A DNA stretch of 64,000 bases from Tamarix chinensis (GCA_030549775.1 CM060180.1:32647090-32711089); one strand, 5' to 3'. Shown: positions 33,967 through 46,143, counted from the first letter of the stretch. Notes: generated by a model from the letters alone, not told the origin. A program made the numbers and translations.

Positions 33967-35366
33967 CGAACTTCATGTGCATGGATACTTGCAATTTTTG
34001 AAAAAACGTATTATGAGAATTGGCTCAGCAACATGCTACTTCAAGACCTCTAAAACTGTTCACTCGCGTCTGACTATATGGTGCAGGTTGAGTCTACGTG
34101 GAAAATTTTGTATTGCGACCTTGATATCGTAAATTCGTAATCATGTCTTGTGTATGTTCTTGTAAGCAATGTCACATCTTTTATCGTAGTCTTGTATGCA
34201 CTTGAGGTAAATATACTCCTCATCATTCTACAGTTTAATTTCTTTATGCATTTCGAATGGATAAATAGATCATGATGTAAGTTGGAGCCAGATCTGCTCT
34301 GGAATTCGGATTGCTGACCGGCAGCCTCCTTTGCAAGTTCATTGTGTTTATTCGTTTAACCTCTGGCTTTTGGTCATAATGATTAGTCGTCATCTTGGTT
34401 CTCATCTTAAAACTGCCTTTCCTCCCTTTTTCCGCCTTCTATTTTTGAAACCCGAAAGAAAAAACCCTGGCTCATGGTCTCTCAATTGGTAATGACATCC
34501 GAGACGCTTTTATTGTTGTTGATGCAGATCTTAGTAAAAACAGAAGAGGATCCTCTCCTCTCAATCAACCAGACTATTTTTCTATTAATTTATATCTAAA
34601 ATAGAATCAAATATTAAATGGGTTGCTCTCTCAGCGGACCTTACTTCAGAAATAACATCACATATACTAGCTCTTATAAGATGGAGTTGGCTAATTTCAA
34701 GAGTTGTTGAGCGTCAGTTCATGCATTAGGCCATTTGCAATTAACATCCACTATCTTGAACCGATTCTATTAAAAAGAGCATTCAAAACTATCGTTACTA
34801 ATTGAAAGAGGTACCGTCCAGTTACTTGCTACAGGCCATTAAAAGATGGGAAAATAAAAATAAAAATGGAGCATATTCGGTTAGTACAAATCAATCAACT
34901 TAGTTTTTTTGCTGAGAAATGCTTATTTGGTAGTAATAAGATTTTAAGTTTGGTATTTGATAACTATTTCTTTGAAAATTATAGCGTGATATGTTTGGTC
35001 TACTATTAAACTATTATTGTAGTAGTAGTAATTAAATTCTAATAACATCCATTAGTAATAAAATATAATTATTTTTTACTTCTAAAGGTGAGGGTAAAAA
35101 AATTTCTAAAGTAAAATTTATTTTGGCATAACTAAATCACTTCTTAAGAAAATGTATAGAAAATAAATTCAATGAAAAATATGGCTTATCTTTGACTTTA
35201 ATTTTTTTTCTAATTAAATTAATCATTTTTTTATTACTTTAGAAGTATTATTTATGAATGAAGAACGGTTTCAAAGAAATTCCTAGTCAATTCTTTAATT
35301 AATAATAAGACTCAGACCCTTTAGATAATGCTTTGAGCAGAGGCTTTAATTAGTGGACCTAAGGGA
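33967..35366. other. Gene-free stretch downstream of the CHCH gene
   Basis: Contains the likely 3' UTR end and then AT-rich intergenic DNA. No frame with recognisable content and no bounded repeat was found before the LINE begins. Confidence 0.55.
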
Positions 35367-35639
35367 CCGTGGTGTTGTCTATACACCAGCCTAGTTACTC
35401 ATAATTATCCATATTAAGCCTCCTAGATGGTTTCACCCAAAAAATGTCAAACCATCAACGTAATCTTGGCCTCCATCCAGGCACCCTCAAATTTCCTGCG
35501 TTAACTTCATCCAAACCTTCTTCTTGACAAGCCATCAACAAACATTCTTTCCCCCAACCTTCATTTCCAATCAACCCTAATACCAACCATTCATCCAAAG
35601 CTACCATCCGACCTCTCACTTTCCATGCTCATCCAAGAC

Positions 35640-36539
35640 AAAGAGAAGCAAGAAAGGATGCACTCCCGCCCAAGGTGCCAGACCATCACTATTTTGGTCA
35701 GAGGATTTTATGGATAGCAAGGGATTTCTTTACTGTCTTTGTGGATAACATTGCAAGATCAGTTAGTCTTAAGGAAGTTCATGAGTTATTTGCTGAAGTA
35801 GGGAAGGTGGAGGATGTCTAAATTAGTAGGAAGGTAAGGTAGGGGTTGAAGCTACTGTTTTGGGTTTGTGCGGTCTGGTGATGAAAGAGGGGCAAGGGAG
35901 GAGGTGACGAAATGTAATGGTATGTTGCTGCATAGCTTAAAGTTGTACTTGAAATTGGCAAGCTTTGGAAGACAAGGTCTGATGGTGCAAGGAGCCCAGG
36001 GTGGTAGGAATAGGTCGAAGAGAAATCTTATTCCTTCGAAGTGGAGGCCTATATAGAGAGATGATAGGTCGTACACGATGGTTATCAGAGGGAAAGATGA
36101 AGGAAGAATAATCTAGTTGCAGGTAAACAAGGAAGAAATAGAGTGGCTACATAGGAGCATCATTGCGGAAGCTTCACAACCATTGTTGCCGGATCTTGTG
36201 ATACTAAGATTGATGGCTTCATGGAGCACACTCTGCAAGGTAAGAGATCTTAGAAGATTTAAGTATCTCTTGACTTTCGAATCTATCGAAGCTTCTCAAG
36301 TTGCCTCGGAGGAGGGTAGCCTTTTGTTTGAAGTGTTTAGCGTGGCAAGGAAATGGATAATGGAAGATGCATGCAATACTAGGAGAACCTGGATAGAAAT
36401 TAGGAGTCTTCCGGTTGTGGCTCTTCTATGGGGTCGGTGGGTATGCTGAGAGGAAGATAAAGATTATGGTAATTCAATGGAGGATATCCGAGAACAAATG
36501 GTGTTAAGTATAGAAGGGAAGAAGGTGTTGGTGCAGGTG
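35640..36539 (+). pseudogene. LINE ORF1, part 1: RRM-containing gag-like protein
   Basis: From 35729 the frame reads FTVFVDNIARSVSLKEVHEL and continues FAEVGKVEDV, an RNP2-type start of an RNA recognition motif. After a stop and frameshift, the second half continues with GFVRSGDERGAREEV and CNGMLLHSLKL (about 35870-35950). A downstream stretch (36117-36449) with RRTWIEIRSLPVVALLWG resembles the DUF4283-like region found in plant LINE ORF1/zinc-knuckle proteins. It is interrupted at 36540 by the hAT-like insertion. The protein would bind LINE RNA; this copy is broken. Confidence 0.7.
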
Positions 36540-36824
36540 GGGCTGTTGACAAACCAAACTGGCTCTCAAACTTTTTGAGCTCGGCTCGCTTATTAAACGA
36601 GCTTAAAAATTAGGCTCAATCTCAGCTCGATTATTAAACAAGCCAAGCTTGAGCATAATAAATTTGGGCTCGAACTCGTTTACAAATCAAAAGCTAGTTA
36701 GTTCAGCTCGTTTACCACCAAAGCTTGGGAGTTGATTCGTTAAAAGTTCTGCTCAACTCGTTAAAAGCTTGACTCATTTATATACAAGCCAAGCTCAAGC
36801 TTTCACAACAAGAAATATTACTTT

Positions 36825-37260
36825 GGGCAACAAATTATTTCGTTGCCTAACAAAACAAATTTGTCGCCTAAAGTTTGGGCGACAAAAAAATTTCGTCACA
36901 ATTTCGTCGCCATAAGCCCGTTGCCCTTGCTTAGGGCGACGAAAAGAAAATTTCGTTGCCCTAAATCTCCTTTTGTGCAACGAATATTTTTTGTCGCCCT
37001 AAACCTCTTTTGTGCGACGGATATGTTTTGTCGCCCTAAGCCTCTTTTGTGCGACGTAGATATTTTGTTGCCCTAAACCTCTTTTGTGCGACACATATGT
37101 TTTGTTGCCCTAAACTTCTTTTGTGCAACAAATATTTTTTGTTGCCTAAAGCCACTTTTGTGCGACGAAGTTGTTTCATTTGTGGCCCTATTACTTGTTT
37201 TGCAACAAAATCAATTCCTAGTCTTTCTTCCAAGCTACAAAAATATTTTGTAGCCCAAAG
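36825..37260 (+). repeat. Left subterminal repeat array of the CACTA element
   Basis: About eight to ten imperfect copies of a roughly 30-45 base unit built on TTTTGTCGCCCTAAGCCTC and TTTTGTGCGACG are spaced through the region, the cleanest between 36960 and 37180. Frames such as 36843-37076 and 37036-37233 that read through them are not genes. Confidence 0.85.
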
Positions 37261-38005
37261 ACCTGTATTATGTATTCATAATAATAGATCATCCTGTAAT
37301 GCAGTATCATTCATATAGATACTCCACCATATTTCATTACCCTGTAAAATCATATATCATTCAAACCATGCATAGATTACGATATCATTGTCCAAAAACA
37401 AATGTCATTCCAATTTCAAAGTATATGATACTGCAATATACAAATTGGCAAAAGTCATGCCTAATGGGTATCATAAAAATCAATTATGCTATCTAGCTTG
37501 AAGGACCACCAAAAAATGGATGATGTTATCTATAGTTCTGCATACTTAGCTTCATCAAGTATATTGCAACGTCACAAAATATGCTTCGAGTTAATCTGCA
37601 ATTCATGAAATAAAAAAATATAGATTAAGATTATAAAGAGATATGCAATGGTATCTATTTATAATTTTCCAATTCCCTTTAATTAAAAAAAGTTGTAAGC
37701 CATATTATAAAAATGAATACAAGAACTAACTTACATTCATAAGTCCAAAAAAGCTCCTTGCCTCTGAAAGTCTTTGTCATTTTCTAAGTCCAATTAGAAC
37801 TCTCAGCTGTAAAAGAGAACAAATAGTATGGTTAGAATACCTGATGCAAAAAGTCATCCATCTCAATTTCAAGACAATGAATATCACATGTCTAACATTG
37901 GCACAAACTACAAATTTTAGTTCCATAATTTGTCCACACTTATAGTGCAGAGTTCTAACGTTCAAACCATTAATAATGGGAAATTTTAAATGGATTAAAT
38001 ATACC

Positions 38006-38690
38006 TCATACTAATTTAGTGAGTTGTGAAGATTGTTGTGTTCCTAGAAAGCTTGCAATTTGATCTCTCACAACTTGCATCATTTCGGCCTTCAACTTCT
38101 GCGTGGCCTCATCAGCATCTGCTCTAAGTTTCCTTTCTCGTTCCTCCGCTTCTTCTCTTAACTTTCTCTCTCTTTCTTCAGCAATTTCCTTCATCTTTTC
38201 CATTTCGAGCCTTAAATTTTCCTCCCTTAAGGCATTTGAATGTTTAAGCTCCTCAATTTGTTGACGAAGGCTAGCCTCAATTTCATTATCCTTTTTGTTC
38301 CTTAAAGGCATAGGTCCAGCTCCTAGCCCTCTAATATAGCCAGAACGATGCTCAAATGCCTAGGTATATGCTTCTTTCACACCAAGATTATCAACTCCAT
38401 ACAACTCCTTCTGCTTAGCATGAAGTTCTGTCAACTTTTGGTATTTTGCATATGCACCATCTTCCCATGTACCATCTTTTTTCCTATAATAATATAAAAT
38501 AAATAATAAAAAAACCTTTCAAATTTGTTAAAATTAACTTATATTTACATACTTCTTCATATCTGACACACCTTTTGGTCTTTTCCCATAATCTAATATA
38601 ATCTGGTTCTTGCTCAGGCTCCTCAATCGACTCATCAGCATTTTCAGCTAATATAGAAGGCTCTTTTGATGGTTGATGTTCCTACATATA
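38006..38690 (-). pseudogene. Transposase_24 (Ptta/En-Spm) gene remnant
   Basis: Two minus-strand exons are visible. The first, from about 38690 to 38572, ends PDYIRLWEKTK; after an 88 bp GT..AG intron (38571-38484) the frame resumes RKKDGTWEDGAYAKYQKLTEL. It continues to HRSGYIRGLGAGPMP and an Arg/Glu-rich coiled coil with REEAEERERKLRADAD, ending at 38006. This motif order (KDGT-W, then a GYIRGLG-type motif, then coiled coil) matches the C-terminal half of plant Ptta/En-Spm proteins. One in-frame TAG (38362-38360) interrupts it and the N-terminal part is missing. Such proteins accompany CACTA transposons, possibly as TNPA-like DNA-binding factors, which is inference. Confidence 0.72.
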
Positions 38691-39719
38691 ATAAATCCAA
38701 CTTCTATCCCCAGGCATTTTTGAAACAATGACTACACATGCAAAAGCAAATAGGAAAACATATATTAGGAAATGTTCATCGGTCAAATATAATCAATGAC
38801 TATCTTCAAATATAATCAATCGACCAAATCACTTCAAATACAATTAGGATCATTTCAACTACTTCTATAAATTTAATTTTAGAAAAACAACTACACAATT
38901 AACCAATTTCATAATCTCACTTGAAATCTAGGGTTTTATGCCCGAAAATACAATTCGGTTGAATTCTATTAATTCAATCAAATTGAATGTTTAGAAATGC
39001 AATTAAACACATTTTATAACATATCAAATAATTAATTACTCAAAACCAATAAAAGAAATACACAATTTAGCACAATTAGGGTTTTTGATCCCGGAACGCA
39101 AATCCGATCAATTCTTGCCAAAACATATCAATTGACAGTTCGGAAATGTAATTAAACATATTCTAATGTAATTTATATAGCCAATTGAATAAAATAACCT
39201 GATTACACAATCTAATTTAAACCTGCGGGATTTTTGACCTAAAAATCCAATTCCGATCAATTACGCACAATTTCCCAAATCAACACTTCCAATATAAAAT
39301 TAAATACATTTTAAACGATATTATACAATCAATTGAGTGGAAGGACTCAATTATATGACCCAATTTGATCACACATGAATTTTGACCTAGAAATCAAATT
39401 CCAATAAATTCTGCATAAATTTTTCAAATTGACGGTTCCAACATGAAATTAGATACATTTTAAAACATATTGTATAATCAATTTCCCCAAAATAGCTAAA
39501 TTGGAGGAATCCGAAAAATTCGGACATAACCCCGCCAAAAATTAAAATTTTCCAAAATTTCAACATAACCATACAATTAACCTATCCAAATCATTCTCGC
39601 AGCACATATATACATTATCAAACAATTAATTTAGCTTATCACAAGCTAAATCATACTCAATTAAACGAATTAATATTAGGGTTTTTCAGAGAATTATACC
39701 AACGAAACCGACAAATCGG

Positions 39720-40075
39720 GACAAAGGAAGGCCGGGGAAGCTTCGTCGGGGAATGGGGACAGCTCGCCGGTGGTCAGCAGGGCCTGCCGTGGCCGGAAGG
39801 CGGCGCAACCAGCGCGGCTCGTCGCTGCCGCGGCCTGCTGCTGTTGCTGCTGCCGCCCGCTGCTGTTGCCCTGTGTTGCTTCTGCACGCTGCTGCTGGTT
39901 GCGGTGGCTGGCAGTGGGGCTCAGAGTTGTGGCCGGCAGCGACGCTGGAGCTGGGGAGAGAGGTGGCTAGGCTGAGGAGCTGCGACCAGGCGGAAGGCAG
40001 GCGCAGGGGAGACTGGAGGTCGGGGCTGCGATAGGAGAGAAGAGAGAAAAAGAAAGGGAGGCCGGCGTGCGTCGT
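39720..40075. other. GC-rich island inside the CACTA element
   Basis: Strongly GC- and CpG-rich DNA in an AT-rich setting, followed by a 26-base T run (40083-40108). It lies upstream of the minus-strand transposase remnant and may be its promoter or leader. The open frames here (39753-40034 and others) read as low-complexity Arg/Ala/Cys and are not supported as proteins. Confidence 0.55.
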
Positions 40076-40129
40076 GCGTGCCCTTTTTTTTTTTTTTTTT
40101 TTTTTTGAAACAAAAACAGATAAAAAAAA

Positions 40130-40940
40130 TATATGGCGGTAGAGGTAAAAATTTTGGGCGCCAAAAAAATGAGTACCATGGGCGACAAAATATATAATCG
40201 TTGCCCAAACTTAATTTTGTGCAACGAGATTAATTTCGTCGCCCAAACTTAATTTTGTGCAACGAGATTAATTTCGTCGCCCAAACTTATTTTTTGCAAC
40301 GAAATTAATTTCGTTGCCCTTATTATCATCAATATATTTTACTTATCATATCAAACTTAATTTTGTGCAACGAGATTAATTTCGTTGCCCTTATTATTAT
40401 ATCAAACAATATATTTTACTTATTAGAAATTGATTTTACGTTGCCCCTAGACCCCTACGGGAGCGTCCCCTTATTTAATAAAGAAAATTAATTTTACAAT
40501 TTAAACAAGAGTTCCCATATTAAATATACCTTAAAGTGTTGATTTTAAAATTTTTAGCAATTATTTGCTAAGGTATGGGCAACGAAAACATAAATCGTAG
40601 CCCAAAAGTACAAAGGACAACGATTATAAGATTTTGTTGCCCTAAAGTGTTTATTTTAAAATTTTTAGCAATTATTTGCTAAGGTATGGGCAACGAAAAC
40701 ATAATATTGTTGCCCAACACTATATTATGGGCAACAAAATAATTAAATTGTAGCCTAAAAGTACAAAGGGCAACGATTATAAGAGTTTGTTGCCCTAGAA
40801 AAAACAAGGGCAACGACTATAAATATTTGTTGCCTTAAAGAAACAAAGGGCAACAATATATTTTCGTCGCCCAAAATAGAACAAAGGGCAACAAAATCCG
40901 TTCTGTCGCCCTATTGTCATAGAAATCGTCGCCCAAACTC
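40130..40940 (+). repeat. Right subterminal repeat array of the CACTA element
   Basis: Repeated GGGCAACGAAA, TTGTTGCCCT and TTTTGTGCAACGAGATTAAT words occur in both orientations. One 49-base unit starting ACTTAATTTTGTGCAACGAG is repeated almost exactly near 40209 and 40247. They complement the left array in orientation. Confidence 0.8.
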
Positions 40941-41046
40941 ACTTTTCTTGTTGTGTTTATTTTTAGGCTCGTTTAGTAAATGAACCGAGCCCAAGCCTAT
41001 CATGAATCGACTCAGATCGACTCTTTAACAACCCTATGTGTAGGTG

Positions 41047-42010
41047 CATAAGATCAGACAAGGATATGTTCCTTAGTAGAAGCCAATGGCAAGCAAGAAA
41101 CTTGGCAAGATAGGCTTGATAGAGCCCGACGAGGAAGATGAAAGGTTGTATGAGGATCATCCAAGCAAGTGTGTGCGTGAGGAAGTCGAAGAGTCAATCA
41201 ATAGTTACATGTAGGTTCATTGTCTAAGGGTAGCCATTGAGTCGGCTGGCATGCCAATAGAGAAAGATGGTGATATGGTATGCTTGTCAGCATGGGGAAG
41301 GGAGGATCCGCAGAAATGAGGAGAGGAGGAGTTAATGCATAATATGTGCTTGAGTGGATCGGGAATTGTGGAAGAAAAAACAAGGAATTTATCAAGGGAA
41401 GTGTGGCTGTAGCACCTGTGGGAGAGTGGGGGTATGTTTGACAGGGAGGTTGCCGAGTCAGTAAGGAATGGAACAGTAGGGGGTAGGGGAGTCTTTAAGG
41501 CCTTGAATTTGGGATAATCGGTGCAAGTGGAAGAATTTAGAGGCAGTATCCTGAAGCATAGTAACTCATTGTGACCTAAGGATGATGGTGGTATTATTTA
41601 GGGGGCTTCTTCCGAATAAAAAAAAATTTGCAGGGGTTGATCATGACATTGAAGGCGAGAAAAGGTTAGTTGAATGGTGTAAGAAGATGGAAGGGTTGAG
41701 GGCTGTAGCAAAGGGAAAGAGAGGAGGAGTAGAAGGGTGGAGAGATAGGGAAGGGGTGTCATTGGAGGATGTTTCTTCCACTAGCAAGGTGGCACCTCCT
41801 CCAGGTTTTAAAGGGTTGGTGAATCTTGGTCCTCGGGTAGTGAAGGGTATGAAGGATATTAAGATGGGAAATAGGATAGAAAGGGAAGAAATGGAAGATG
41901 TAGGATTGGCAGAAGTAAAAGAATGTTGGCGCCTTGGTAAGGAAATTGGTCTTTCGTCCAAAGAGGAGACAAAATGCATGGAGAAATCAGACACATTAAG
42001 AATGAGCTAA
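41047..42010 (+). pseudogene. LINE ORF1, part 2 (C-terminal tail)
   Basis: Continuation of ORF1 after the nested insertion. The open segment 41582-42010 encodes a charged protein with a VAPPPGFKGL motif, a feature often found near the end of plant LINE ORF1 proteins. Earlier parts are broken by stops. It ends shortly before the ORF2 start at 42073. Confidence 0.5.
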
Positions 42011-42072
42011 AGGAGGATTAGGAAGAGACAGAGTTAAGGAATAAGGAGAAGGATAGTTGTTTTGAAGTTATT

Positions 42073-45000
42073 ATGGTTATCCTTAGTTGGAATGTAAGAG
42101 GGATAGTAGCAATAGGAAAATTATCTAGTTTGCAATTATTGATTGCTAAAGAAAAGACATGGGTGTGTGGCTTGGTTGAAACTAAGCACCATGTGATGCT
42201 GGACTCATGGAAAAATAAGGTGTGGGGTTCTAGCATGATTGAATGGAGATACTCTATGGTGTAGGGTAGGAGTGGAGGGTTGATTATTGGGTAGAACACT
42301 TAGTTTTTTGATTTGAGAATGTTTAGAAGTGGTAGTAGGTGGATTTTTCTTGAACGTCACTTTTGCTTGATTTCTTTTGAGTGTGGGGTTCTATTAGTTT
42401 ATGGAAACTCTGATTTAAGGGAGCGGAGAGATCTTTGGGAGGAATTGTGCTCTGTGGGGCTGAATTATAGTGGGCCCCTGATTGTCATGGGGGATTTTTA
42501 TTAAAGTGAGATCTCATGGTGAAAGGAAAGGAGGGTGGGTGGATAGCAACATTGTTAAGGATTTTAATGAGTGGATCGACAGGTTGGGATTGATCAACCT
42601 TAAGCCCTCAAATTTGAAGTTTACTTGGCACAAGGCGAAGTCAGCATGTATTTTAGACAAATTTTTTAGTTGACCCCAATTGGTTGGCTACTTTCTCGGA
42701 TCTTAGTTGTGTTGGTTTAGGTAGGTCCCCCTCGGACCATGAACCTATTCGTATTAGTTTTTTGAAATGCGAAAAGAGGCCGGTTCCTTTTAGAGCTTGG
42801 AATATGTGGTTCTTGCATCCTTATTTTTGTGGTTTTGTGACTAAGTGTTGGACTAGCTTGGAGGGAAAACCGTGTCAGGCAAAATTGAAAGAAATGTAGG
42901 GCTTGCTTAGGAAATGGAACAAGGAGGTATTTGGGGATATTGATTCGAAGATCAAGATGTTTGAAGTTGAGATGAGTAAAGTGGATGACTCAAGTGATGT
43001 GGGTGATTGTGATGAAGTGGAGCTTACTAAAAGGGTAGCATTACAGAGTCAATTATGGAAATGGTATAAGAGGAAGGAAGTTTATTGGCTACAAGTGTCC
43101 AGGGTAAGAGGCTTTAAGGATAGGGACAAGAACACTAAATTCTTTCATGCTATAGCGGCTGTCAGAAGGAGGAAAGCAATCATCAATAGGTTAGTGTAGG
43201 GAGGCAAGGAGTTTACAGAGCCGATCGAGATCAAGGAGATCATTATTTCATATTACAAGAGTCTGTATGAGAATCAGGATCTCTCAGATATTGATATTAG
43301 CGAGGCTAGGTTTTGTAAGATTTCAAGGGAGAAGAGCATGGTGCTTGATGGCATTCCACTTGAGGAGGAAATTAAGAAGGCAGTTTGGTTATGTGATCCT
43401 TTTAAAGCTCTAGGGTATGATGGGTACCATATGGGCTTTATTCAAAAGCTGCGGGGTGTAATTAGGAAGGAGTTCTCAGAATTTGTCCTGCATTTTTCCC
43501 GCTTTAACTGATTACTGCCTGCAATCAACACCACTTTGATTCCTTTGATTCCCAAAGTGTATGAGATGGAGGAAGTGAATCAATTTAGGCCCATTAGTTT
43601 AGTAGGATGCATTTATAAGGTGATTTCAAAGATTCTGGCTTAGAGATTTAAGCAGATGGTTGATGGCCTGGTAGGTGATTCTCAGTCAGCGTTCATTGAT
43701 GGGAGAAGTATTCTAGATGGGGCCTTGGTAGCAAATGAAATATAGTAGTGTTCTAAGAAGAGGAAGGGCTTGAGAGGGGTCATGGTCAAATTGAATTTTC
43801 AGAAGGCTTATGATAGTATTAGAGAGGATCATGGGTTTCAGTGATGTTTTCAGGGGATGCATTAAAGAGTGTATTTCAATAGCTAGCATTTCGGTTCTCG
43901 TGAATGGTCCCCTTCCCCTCCTTTTATTATGAGTAGGGGGCTTAGACAAGGAGATCCTATTTCACCTTTCCTTTTTGTGTTAGCAGTGGAGGCATTTAAT
44001 CAGCTCATTAGAAGAGGCATAGACAAGAGTTTGGTTCATGGCTTATAAGTGGGGAGGCAAAGGTGCGAAGTCACTCATCTCTAGTTTGTTGATGATACTA
44101 TGATTTTTTGTGGGACATCTATGGAGAATATCAAGAATTGGAGGTGATTTCTTGATTGTTTTTATTTGCTCTCAAGCCTAGGTGTTAATTTTGCTAAGAT
44201 GAAGCTCATAAGGTTTGGTGTGGATGAGCAATTTCAGAAGGAGGCGGCAATTACCTTGAGTTATAACATTAGGAAGCTCTCTACCACTTATCTTGACCTT
44301 CCTTTAGGGGCAAGTGTGGGAAACAATCAGACTTGAAAACCAGTGATCGATAAGGTGAAGTAGTGGCTAGCAGGTTGGAAATCAAAAGTCCTTTCTCGAG
44401 CAGGAAGATTGGTTTTGATTAAGAGTGTTCTTAAAAATATATCGATGTATTATATGAGTTTCTTTAGAATTTCAAAGGGGGTAGTTAAGGAAATTATTAG
44501 TATTCAGCGGAACTTCTTGTGGAGTAGTAGTGGAGATAGAAAGAATCTACCTTTGGTCAAGTGGAGTGTGATCCATAGACTTAAGTCATTGGGTGGACTT
44601 GGCGTAAGGGATTTGATCATGAAGAATAATGCTTTATTATTCAAGTGGTGGTGAAGGTATTACACTGTTGATGGGGCTTCATGTAAGAGAATTATCTCTT
44701 CAATTTACTCTAGGGATCATTCTAGGAGTCTTGAAAATCTGGTTATTAAAAATGGGTGGATTCCGTGGGTGGATATTATTAAGTTGGGAAGAATTAACCT
44801 TGTTCTAAAGTTGGGGTTGTCAGTTGTACTTGGAAATGGGAGAAATGTTAGTTTCTGGCAAGATGACTAAAAATGATTAGGAGCATTGAAAAGTTTATTC
44901 CCAATACTCTTTAGAGTATTAGGACAACATGGTGAAAATATAGCTGGTATGGGGAGATGGGACATGACACTATAGATTTGGACTCTGTGGTGGAGACGTT

Positions 45001-45700
45001 GTCTTTTTGCTTGGGAAGTTGAGCAAATGGATCAGTTGGAAGGGTTTATCAAATAGTTTCCCTTGATCAGGGATAAGGAAGACACATTCAAAAGGGCCTT
45101 CGAGGATAGTGGGATTTTCTCTATAAGGTCCTTTTGTCAGGCATCTTATCAGAGTACTCTCTAGGACGGGTCTTGAAGTAATATTCTCAGCATGATTTGG
45201 AGTGGTATAGCCCCCTCAAGGGTTGAGCTTACTTCTTGGTTTGTGGTTTAGCAGATGCTCAACACAAGAGACAGATTGTTTAGGCTTCAATTAGTGAACC
45301 TAAGTGAGACAGGGTGCCCATTCTGCAAGGTTGAACAAGAGTTGATGAACCATGTGTTTATTCATTGCACTGTGATAGGTAGGATTTGGTATGAGATTAG
45401 CGATTGGCTAGGTTATTCATGGGTGATGCCAAGATCTATTGAGGAGCATGCTACTACTTAGTTAAGGGTTAAAAGAATCTGTATGAGGGTAGAAATTTGG
45501 CATGCGGCCTTTTTTGTAATTATAGGAACTATATGGGAATTTAGGAACGAATTCGTGTTTGATAATTACCAAGCTTGCTATAGTTGGATGATTTTTCTCA
45601 TTAAAGCAAGAGTAGGTTCTTGGATTAAGTTTAGTAGGAGAGACTTTTCCTATAGAATTGAGGAAGTGGTTTACAATGTTCATGCTTTCTTGTGAGTCGG
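42073..45700 (+). pseudogene. LINE ORF2: endonuclease, reverse transcriptase and zf-RVT
   Basis: The AP-type endonuclease starts MVILSWNVRGI and keeps a VETKH motif, MGDF (near 42490) and SDHEPI (near 42735). The RT follows, with FRPISLVGCIYKVISKILA near 43590, SQSAFIDGRSILDGALVANE near 43690, and the catalytic FVDD at 44085-44096 preceded by a stop in place of a Gln codon. The zf-RVT domain has CPFCKVEQELMNHVFIHC near 45318. A terminal region (45483-45695) resembles the C-terminal tail of plant LINE proteins. More than a dozen stops and several frameshifts make it inactive. The protein would nick target DNA and reverse transcribe LINE RNA. Confidence 0.88.
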
Positions 45701-46143
45701 ACTCACCTTGAGGGCCTTGTTTGTAGTCTTTTCTCTTACTTATCGGAAAAAAAATCCGTGGTGGGTGGGCGGGTGAGTGATGTCACAAAGGTTGAATAGG
45801 GCTTTTATATTGAGATATGGAGAATTGGTCGCGCTTCGATAGATGGTTTAGAAGTCTTGGACTTTTATTGTATTGTATATTTGTATACTTGTATAGTATG
45901 TCACATGAACATATCGAAAATAATTAAATAATGTAAAAGTAATAGAAATTTAATTATCACTAGATATTATATACATACATATATATATATAAACAATATA
46001 ACTTTTCTCATATTTTCTTTCCAAATGTTGTAATAGGTTCTAAAAATTGACAGGTAAAGTAGTTGTTTTATATTATCATTATTGGTCATTGAATTAAAAA
46101 TAAGGGAAGGAAATCTTGTTATTGAATTTGCTCACTAAAATGG

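Larger units (their letters stand above)
36804..40955. mobile_element. CACTA (En/Spm) element, 4152 bp, TSD TTT
   Basis: Both termini carry CACAACAAGAAA as an inverted repeat, and similarity continues inward (CTTTGGGCAAC against GTTTGGGCGAC). A 3 bp duplication, TTT, flanks it at 36801-36803 and 40956-40958, as expected for CACTA elements. The subterminal regions (36825-37260 and 40130-40940) hold many copies of a short word, TTTTGTCGCCCTAA with TTTTGTGCGACG or its complement GGGCAACGAAA. These are typical transposase-binding subterminal repeats. A minus-strand Transposase_24-like gene remnant lies at 38006-38690; no TNP2-like transposase was recognised, so the copy is probably non-autonomous. 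The ends begin CACAA rather than CACTA, a minor variant. Confidence 0.88.
36540..41037. mobile_element. hAT-like non-autonomous element inside the LINE, itself split by a CACTA element
   Basis: The left end reads GGGCTGTTGACAAACC; the right end, read inward, is AGGGTTGTTAAAGAGTCG, an imperfect inverted repeat. The flanks GTGCAGGTG (36531-36539) and GTGTAGGTG (41038-41046) form an imperfect 8-9 bp duplication. The interior has opposed words such as GAGCTCGGCTCG, TTAAACGAGC and AAGCTTGAGC, a common plant repeat design. The element is about 343 bp once the CACTA insertion (36804-40955) is removed. It carries no coding sequence. Confidence 0.75.
35375..45755 (+). mobile_element. Near full-length but dead L1-type LINE with nested insertions
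   Basis: An 8 bp duplication, CCGTGGTG, lies at 35367-35374 and 45756-45763. Between them are ORF1 with an RRM, then ORF2 with endonuclease, reverse transcriptase and zf-RVT domains, and a short A-run (45747-45754) directly before the right duplication. Removing the nested insertion (36540-41037) and its target repeat leaves about 5.9 kb, a normal plant L1 length, so the copy appears complete at its 5' end. Many stops and frameshifts mark it as old. The RRM in ORF1 resembles the BNR-type subgroup of plant LINEs. Confidence 0.85.

Noticed and set aside
36843..37318. Overlapping frames with repeated FCATDMFC/PKPLLC words
   Set aside because: These are translations of the CACTA subterminal repeats.
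39753..40034. 93-residue Arg/Ala-rich frame
   Set aside because: GC-rich low-complexity island inside a transposon; open in several frames.
40200..40900. Regularly repeated words that could suggest a CRISPR-like array
   Set aside because: Imperfect, in both orientations, bounded by transposon termini in a plant genome; they are CACTA subterminal repeats.
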